Shown piece after piece: positions 58,496-64,000 of a stretch of 64,000 bases of DNA. This DNA comes from Peterkaempfera bronchialis (GTDB lineage: Bacteria; Actinomycetota; Actinomycetes; Streptomycetales; Streptomycetaceae), in contig NZ_CP031264.1 in assembly GCF_003258605.2 (NCBI RefSeq), forward strand, positions 1,550,001 through 1,614,000, read 5' to 3'. How positions within the stretch are numbered: position 1 is the stretch's first letter; each line of letters opens with the position of its first letter. The notes beneath the pieces were generated by a model. It saw only the letters and a list, made by a program, of their open reading frames with translations, ran no database searches and had not been told where the DNA came from. A program made the position numbers and the translations under genes.

Positions 58496-58514
58496 CTTTC
58501 GAAATGTTTCGGAA
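58496..58514. promoter_or_regulatory. Palindromic site 2 next to the xylanase promoter
   Basis: CTTTCGAAATGTTTCGGAA, core CGAAATGTTTCG (58500-58511), ten bases before a TTGACG -35-like box (58525-58530) of the xylanase promoter; a repressor here would block polymerase. Confidence 0.65.
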
Positions 58515-58528
58515 ACAATAAGCATTGA

Positions 58529-60223
<1,695 letters not shown>

Positions 60224-60240
60224 CCCTGACAGGACCCAAG

Positions 60241-60268
60241 GCCCGGACCGCCACCGCGCGGTCCGGGC
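60241..60268 (+). terminator. Terminator after the xylanase gene
   Basis: Arms GCCCGGACCG (60241-60250) and CGGTCCGGGC (60259-60268), 8-base loop, followed by TT. Also serves the convergent glnA2-like gene. Confidence 0.75.
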
Positions 60269-60296
60269 TTCCTGCTGTCCCGGGTCCGGCCTGCCG

Positions 60297-61658
60297 CTAC
60301 AGCACCGGGAGGATCTTGCGCAGCTCGAAGGGGGTGACCTCGGAGCGGTACTCCTCCCACTCCTGGCGCTTGTTGCGCAGGAAGAAGTCGAAGACATGCT
60401 CGCCCAGGGTCTCGGCGACCAGCTCGCTGCGCTCCATCAGGTCGATCGCCTCGCCGAGGTTCTGCGGCAGCGGCTCGATGCCCAGGGCGCGGCGCTCGGC
60501 GTCGGTGAGGGCCCAGACGTCGTCGTCAGCGCCGGGCGGGAGCTCGTACCCCTCCTGGATGCCCTTGAGGCCGGCGGCGAGGATGACCGCGTACGCCAGA
60601 TAGGGGTTGCAGCCGGTGTCCAGCGAGCGGACCTCCACCCGGGTGGAGCCCTGCTTGCCGGGCTTGTACATGGGGACCCGGATCAGCGCCGAGCGGTTGT
60701 TGTGGCCCCAGCAGATGTACGACGGGGCCTCGCCGCCGGCCCCGGCGGTGCGCTGCGAGCCGCCCCAGATCCGCTTGTAGGAGTTGACCCACTGGTTGGT
60801 CACGGCCGAGGTCTCGGCGGCGTGCCGGAGCAGACCCGCGATGAAGGAGCGGCCGACCTTGGAGAGCTGGAACTCCGCGCCCGTCTCATGGAAGGCATTG
60901 CGGTCGCCCTCGAAGAGGGAGACATGGGTGTGCATACCGGAGCCGGGGTGCTCGGAGAACGGCTTGGGCATGAAGGTCGCATGGACGCCCTGCTCCAGGG
61001 CGACCTCCTTCATCACCAGCCGGAAGGTCATGATGTTGTCGGCGGTGGAGAGCGCATCGGCGTAGCGCAGGTCGATCTCCTGCTGCCCCGGGGCGCCCTC
61101 GTGGTGGGAGAACTCCACCGAGATGCCCATCGACTCCAGCATGGTGATCGCCTGGCGGCGGAAGTCGTGGCCCACCCCGCGCGGGGTGTGGTCGAAGTAG
61201 CCGGAGCGGTCGGCGGGGATGGGCACCGTGCCGTCGCCGGGCTGGTTCTTCAGCAGGAAGAACTCGATCTCGGGGTGGGTGTAGAAGGTGAAGCCCAGAT
61301 TGGACGCCTTCTCCAGGGTCCGCTTGAGGACATAGCGCGGGTCCGCGTACGAGGGCGACCCGTCCGGCATCAGGATGTCGCAGAACATCCGCGCGGTGCC
61401 CGGCGCCTCGGAGCGCCACGGCAGTATCTGGAATGTGGTCGGGTCCGGCTTGGCGATCATGTCGGACTCATAGACCCGGGCGAAGCCCTCGATGGCCGAG
61501 CCATCGAAGCCGATGCCCTCCTCGAACGCCTGCTCCAGCTCGGCGGGCGCGACCGCCACGGACTTGAGGAACCCGAGCACATCGGTGAACCACAGCCGGA
61601 CGAATCGGATGTCACGCTCTTCGAGCGTCCGGAGCACGAACTCCTGCTGCTTGCCCAT
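60297..61658 (-). CDS. glnA2: GlnA2-like glutamine synthetase-fold ligase (gamma-glutamylpolyamine synthetase)
   Basis: 453 residues, glutamine synthetase fold with GFDGSAIEGF, HPEIEFFLL, GSGMHTHVSLF, NRSALIRVPMY and EVRSLDTGCNPYLAYA. Length and neighbours (nadE) match S. coelicolor SCO2241/GlnA2, which ligates glutamate to polyamines. The adenylylation loop that normally reads NLYDLPPEE is DVWALTDAE, with Trp at the Tyr position, so GlnE should not modify it. ATG at 61658. Confidence 0.88.
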   Translation of the reverse strand: MGKQQEFVLRTLEERDIRFVRLWFTDVLGFLKSVAVAPAELEQAFEEGIGFDGSAIEGFARVYESDMIAKPDPTTFQILPWRSEAPGTARMFCDILMPDGSPSYADPRYVLKRTLEKASNLGFTFYTHPEIEFFLLKNQPGDGTVPIPADRSGYFDHTPRGVGHDFRRQAITMLESMGISVEFSHHEGAPGQQEIDLRYADALSTADNIMTFRLVMKEVALEQGVHATFMPKPFSEHPGSGMHTHVSLFEGDRNAFHETGAEFQLSKVGRSFIAGLLRHAAETSAVTNQWVNSYKRIWGGSQRTAGAGGEAPSYICWGHNNRSALIRVPMYKPGKQGSTRVEVRSLDTGCNPYLAYAVILAAGLKGIQEGYELPPGADDDVWALTDAERRALGIEPLPQNLGEAIDLMERSELVAETLGEHVFDFFLRNKRQEWEEYRSEVTPFELRKILPVL

Positions 61659-61847
61659 GAGGACAGTCTCACCTCTGCTCTTTACGTCCGTGTTACGCAA
61701 GGGAGGACCCCGGGCGGGATCTGCCGGATGTTCCGTTCCCATCATGGCGGATACGGGCCGGTAGTCCGATACCCGGGCGGGCAGCGCACCGCCGCCCCGC
61801 CGCCGGGGGTGCGGCGGTGGGGCGGCGGAGGGGACAGCGGCCGGAGT

Positions 61848-62420
61848 TCAGGAGCGCTCGGCCTTGACGACCTTGGCGGTGAGCGGCGCCTTCAGCCGCT
61901 CCTGGCTGAAGACCACCACCTGCTCGGACTTCCCGGCGGGCACCTGCTTCTTCAGCGCATAGCCGGTGCCCACGACCTTGCCGGAGCGGTCCATGAAGTG
62001 CACCTCGACCGCGTAGTCGGCGGGCTTGGACTGCTTGTTGTCGATCGACAGCCGGGCCGCCGCGCGGCCGGCGCCCGAGCGCGCGGAGACGGCCTGCACG
62101 GCCGTCTCGGAGGCGGCGTTGCCGGTGCCGCGTACGCCGGCCAGCTTGGCCTTGGCCTGGGCCGCGTCGACGCCGCTCTGGGCGGTGGCGCCGGCCGCCG
62201 AGGTGGCCGCCGAGGCGCCCGACTCCGCCGCGGAGGCCGCCTCGCTCGCCTTCTCACTGGCGTCGGCGACCAGCGAGGAGGCGGCCTCGGTGGCCTGCCC
62301 AGCCGCCGACGACGCCTTCTCCTTGGTGCTGCTGCATCCGGCGGTGCCCAGGGCAAGGGCACCGGCTGCCAGCACCGCCACCGCCGCCGCTCCGGCCGAA
62401 CGCTTACGGCTCTGCTGCAT
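61848..62420 (-). CDS. Putative lipoprotein with Ala-rich helical region
   Basis: 190 residues. Lipobox LGTAGC after a signal peptide (AVAVLAAGALALGTAGC); a long Ala/Ser/Glu helical stretch (~30-100) and a C-terminal beta domain (YAVEVHFMDRSGKVVGTGYA, LTAKVVKAERS) resembling extracellular DUF/FxLYD-like domains. GGAGAAGG precedes the ATG. Function unknown. Confidence 0.75.
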   Translation of the reverse strand: MQQSRKRSAGAAAVAVLAAGALALGTAGCSSTKEKASSAAGQATEAASSLVADASEKASEAASAAESGASAATSAAGATAQSGVDAAQAKAKLAGVRGTGNAASETAVQAVSARSGAGRAAARLSIDNKQSKPADYAVEVHFMDRSGKVVGTGYALKKQVPAGKSEQVVVFSQERLKAPLTAKVVKAERS

Positions 62421-62594
62421 CCGTCCTTCTCCTCCGCAGTGGGCGGCACCCCTTCGGCGGCGCCCGTCCCGTCCAGGCTGTCCCGGCGCACCTCCGTCCG
62501 CGATCGTTGCGCGGCCGGGTGGGTGACCGCCCCGGTCGCGGCCGGGGCACCGGCCCGGCGGATATAGCGTCGAAGAGACGATTAGGCTGGGGCC

Positions 62595-64000
62595 GTGCCT
62601 CATCTACGTCTCGCACTCAGCCAGATCGATCCCTATGTCGGCGACATCGCCCGCAACAGCGACGAGATCGTGCGCTGGACCCGGCACGCCGCCGAGCGGG
62701 GGGCCCAGCTGGTGGCCTTCCCGGAGATGGCGCTGACCGGCTACCCCGTGGAGGACCTGGCGCTGCGCCGCTCCTTCGTGGAAGGCTCCCGCACCGCCCT
62801 GGTGGAGCTGGCCGGACGGCTGGCCGCCGAGGGCCTGGGCGCGGTCCCGGTCGTCGTCGGCTACCTGGGCCGCGCCGAGGGGAGCGCCCCGCCGCAGCCG
62901 GGCCGCCCGGCGGGGGCGCCGCAGAACTGCGCGGCGGTGCTGTACGGCGGCCGGGTGGTCACCCGCTTCGCCAAGCACCACCTGCCCAACTACGGCGTCT
63001 TCGACGAGTACCGCTACTTCGTGCCCGGCGACCAGCTGGCCGTGGTCCGGCTGCACGGCGTGGATGTGGCCCTGGCCATCTGCGAGGACATCTGGCAGGA
63101 CGGCGGCCGGGTGACCGCCGCCCGCGAGGCCGGCGCCGGGCTGCTGCTGGTGGTCAACGGCTCGCCGTACGAGCGGGAGAAGGACGACGTCCGGCTGGAG
63201 CTGGTGCGCCGCCGCGCCGCCGAGGCGGGCTGCGCCCTGGCCTATGTCAACATGGTCGGCGCCCAGGACGAGCTGGTCTTCGACGGCGACTCGATCGTGG
63301 TGGACGCCTCGGGCGAGGTCCTGGCCCGCGCCCCGCAGTTCGAGGAGGGCTGCGTCCTGGTCGACCTGGAGCTGCCCGCCGCCGAGACCGACCCCGAGGC
63401 CGCCGCCGAGACCGAGGGCGCCGCCGGTGGGCTGGTGGCCGACGGGCTGCGGGTGGAGCGCACCGTCCTCAGCACCGAACCGCTGCCCGCGCCCGAGCAG
63501 CCGGTGGTCCCGGGGATCGCACCCCGGCTGGGCGACGAGGAGGAGATCTATGCGGCGCTGGTCTCCGGCACCCGCGCCTATGTGCGCAAGAACGGCTTCC
63601 GCTCGGTGCTGATCGGCCTCTCCGGCGGCATCGACTCGGCCCTGGTGGCGGCCATCGCGGTGGACGCGGTCGGCGCGGAGCAGGTGTACGGCGTCTCCAT
63701 GCCGAGCGCGTACTCCTCCCAGCACTCACGGGACGACGCGGCCGAGCTGGCCCGCCGCACCGGGCTGAACTTCCGCACCGTCCCGATCGCCCCGATGTTC
63801 GACGCCTATATGAGCCAGCTGGCGCTGACCGGGCTGGCCGAGGAGAACCTCCAGTCGCGGCTGCGCGGCACCCTGCTGATGGCCATCTCCAACCAGGAGG
63901 GCCACATCGTGCTCGCGCCGGGCAACAAGAGCGAGCTGGCGGTGGGCTACTCCACGCTCTACGGCGACTCGGTCGGCGCCTACGGGCCGATCAAGGACGT
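62595..64000 (+). CDS. nadE: Glutamine-dependent NAD+ synthetase (5' part)
   Basis: Runs off the right edge (468 full codons visible). N-terminal nitrilase-type glutaminase: Glu in FPEMALTGYP, Lys in KHHLPNYGVFDEYRYF, Cys in LAICEDIWQDGG. C-terminal ammonia-ligating synthetase: PP-loop GLSGGIDSALVA, then LAPGNKSELAVGYSTLYGD. Converts deamido-NAD to NAD+. GTG start at 62595. The minus-strand frame over the same DNA is a shadow. Confidence 0.93.
   Translation, partial: MPHLRLALSQIDPYVGDIARNSDEIVRWTRHAAERGAQLVAFPEMALTGYPVEDLALRRSFVEGSRTALVELAGRLAAEGLGAVPVVVGYLGRAEGSAPPQPGRPAGAPQNCAAVLYGGRVVTRFAKHHLPNYGVFDEYRYFVPGDQLAVVRLHGVDVALAICEDIWQDGGRVTAAREAGAGLLLVVNGSPYEREKDDVRLELVRRRAAEAGCALAYVNMVGAQDELVFDGDSIVVDASGEVLARAPQFEEGCVLVDLELPAAETDPEAAAETEGAAGGLVADGLRVERTVLSTEPLPAPEQPVVPGIAPRLGDEEEIYAALVSGTRAYVRKNGFRSVLIGLSGGIDSALVAAIAVDAVGAEQVYGVSMPSAYSSQHSRDDAAELARRTGLNFRTVPIAPMFDAYMSQLALTGLAEENLQSRLRGTLLMAISNQEGHIVLAPGNKSELAVGYSTLYGDSVGAYGPIKD

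Noticed and set aside
62604-63725. 373-codon minus-strand frame at the right edge
   Set aside because: Shadow of nadE, which reads on the plus strand with all nitrilase and PP-loop motifs and simply has no stop before the window end.

Overview
The window is about 72-75% GC, uses GTG starts freely, and encodes families typical of Streptomycetaceae (ECF41 sigma factor, CBM2 xylanase and esterase, Rhs toxin with a Hint domain, AICE-type integrase, cysteine-rich leader peptide). I read it as a Streptomyces, Kitasatospora or Streptacidiphilus chromosome. The glnE ... glnA2-like ... nadE order matches the Streptomyces core chromosome, but about 45 kb of accessory DNA lies between glnE and the glnA2/nadE block.

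Layout. 0-3.3 kb: end of a SpoIIE-type phosphatase/anti-sigma kinase, a CBS protein, a hemerythrin-like protein, an MT0933-type small antitoxin and an SMI1/KNR4 protein. 3.3-10.9 kb: starch degradation by a CBM20 alpha-amylase and a giant two-catalytic-domain amylase-pullulanase. Their promoters share a 28-bp element containing GCAAG boxes. 11.3-15.3 kb: PAP2 phosphatase and glnE. 15.4-22.5 kb: an organosulfur-scavenging operon (ssuD, sfnB-like, FMN reductase, DszC-like, sfnG). It is preceded by an apparently leaderless 28-residue leader peptide ending in four consecutive Cys codons, and a LysR regulator is divergent from it. 22.4-29.4 kb: MFS/MarR/DUF302 operon, P450 plus ferredoxin, and an oxidoreductase behind a near-ideal ECF41 promoter next to its ECF41 sigma factor. 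29.6-31.7 kb: secreted serine protease and a lipoprotein.

31.9-51 kb is a mobile and polymorphic-toxin region. A 5-kb integrative element remnant (two GntR regulators, small ICE proteins, a traB 5' end fused to a xis 3' end, and an intact tyrosine integrase) is bracketed by paired GTTGCCGTCA boxes. A second, decayed integrase 3' end carries similar boxes. The element sits among toxin cassettes: on one side an orphan toxin tip with a small putative immunity gene, on the other a 2,636-residue Rhs protein (ricin-like domain, Rhs core, Hint protease, deaminase-like toxin) with its putative immunity gene. A secreted DNRLRE/FG-GAP protein diverges from the Rhs gene.

51-60.2 kb holds secreted polysaccharide and ester hydrolases: a deacetylase, two SGNH hydrolases, an HSL-type esterase, a CE1-like esterase with CBM2, and a GH10 xylanase with CBM2 behind two 19-bp palindromic sites. 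60.3-64 kb: a GlnA2-like ligase, a lipoprotein and the start of nadE.

Three otherwise intact genes (pullulanase, DNRLRE protein, PucR-like regulator) each appear to have lost one base in GC-rich DNA, so assembly error must be excluded before any is called a pseudogene.
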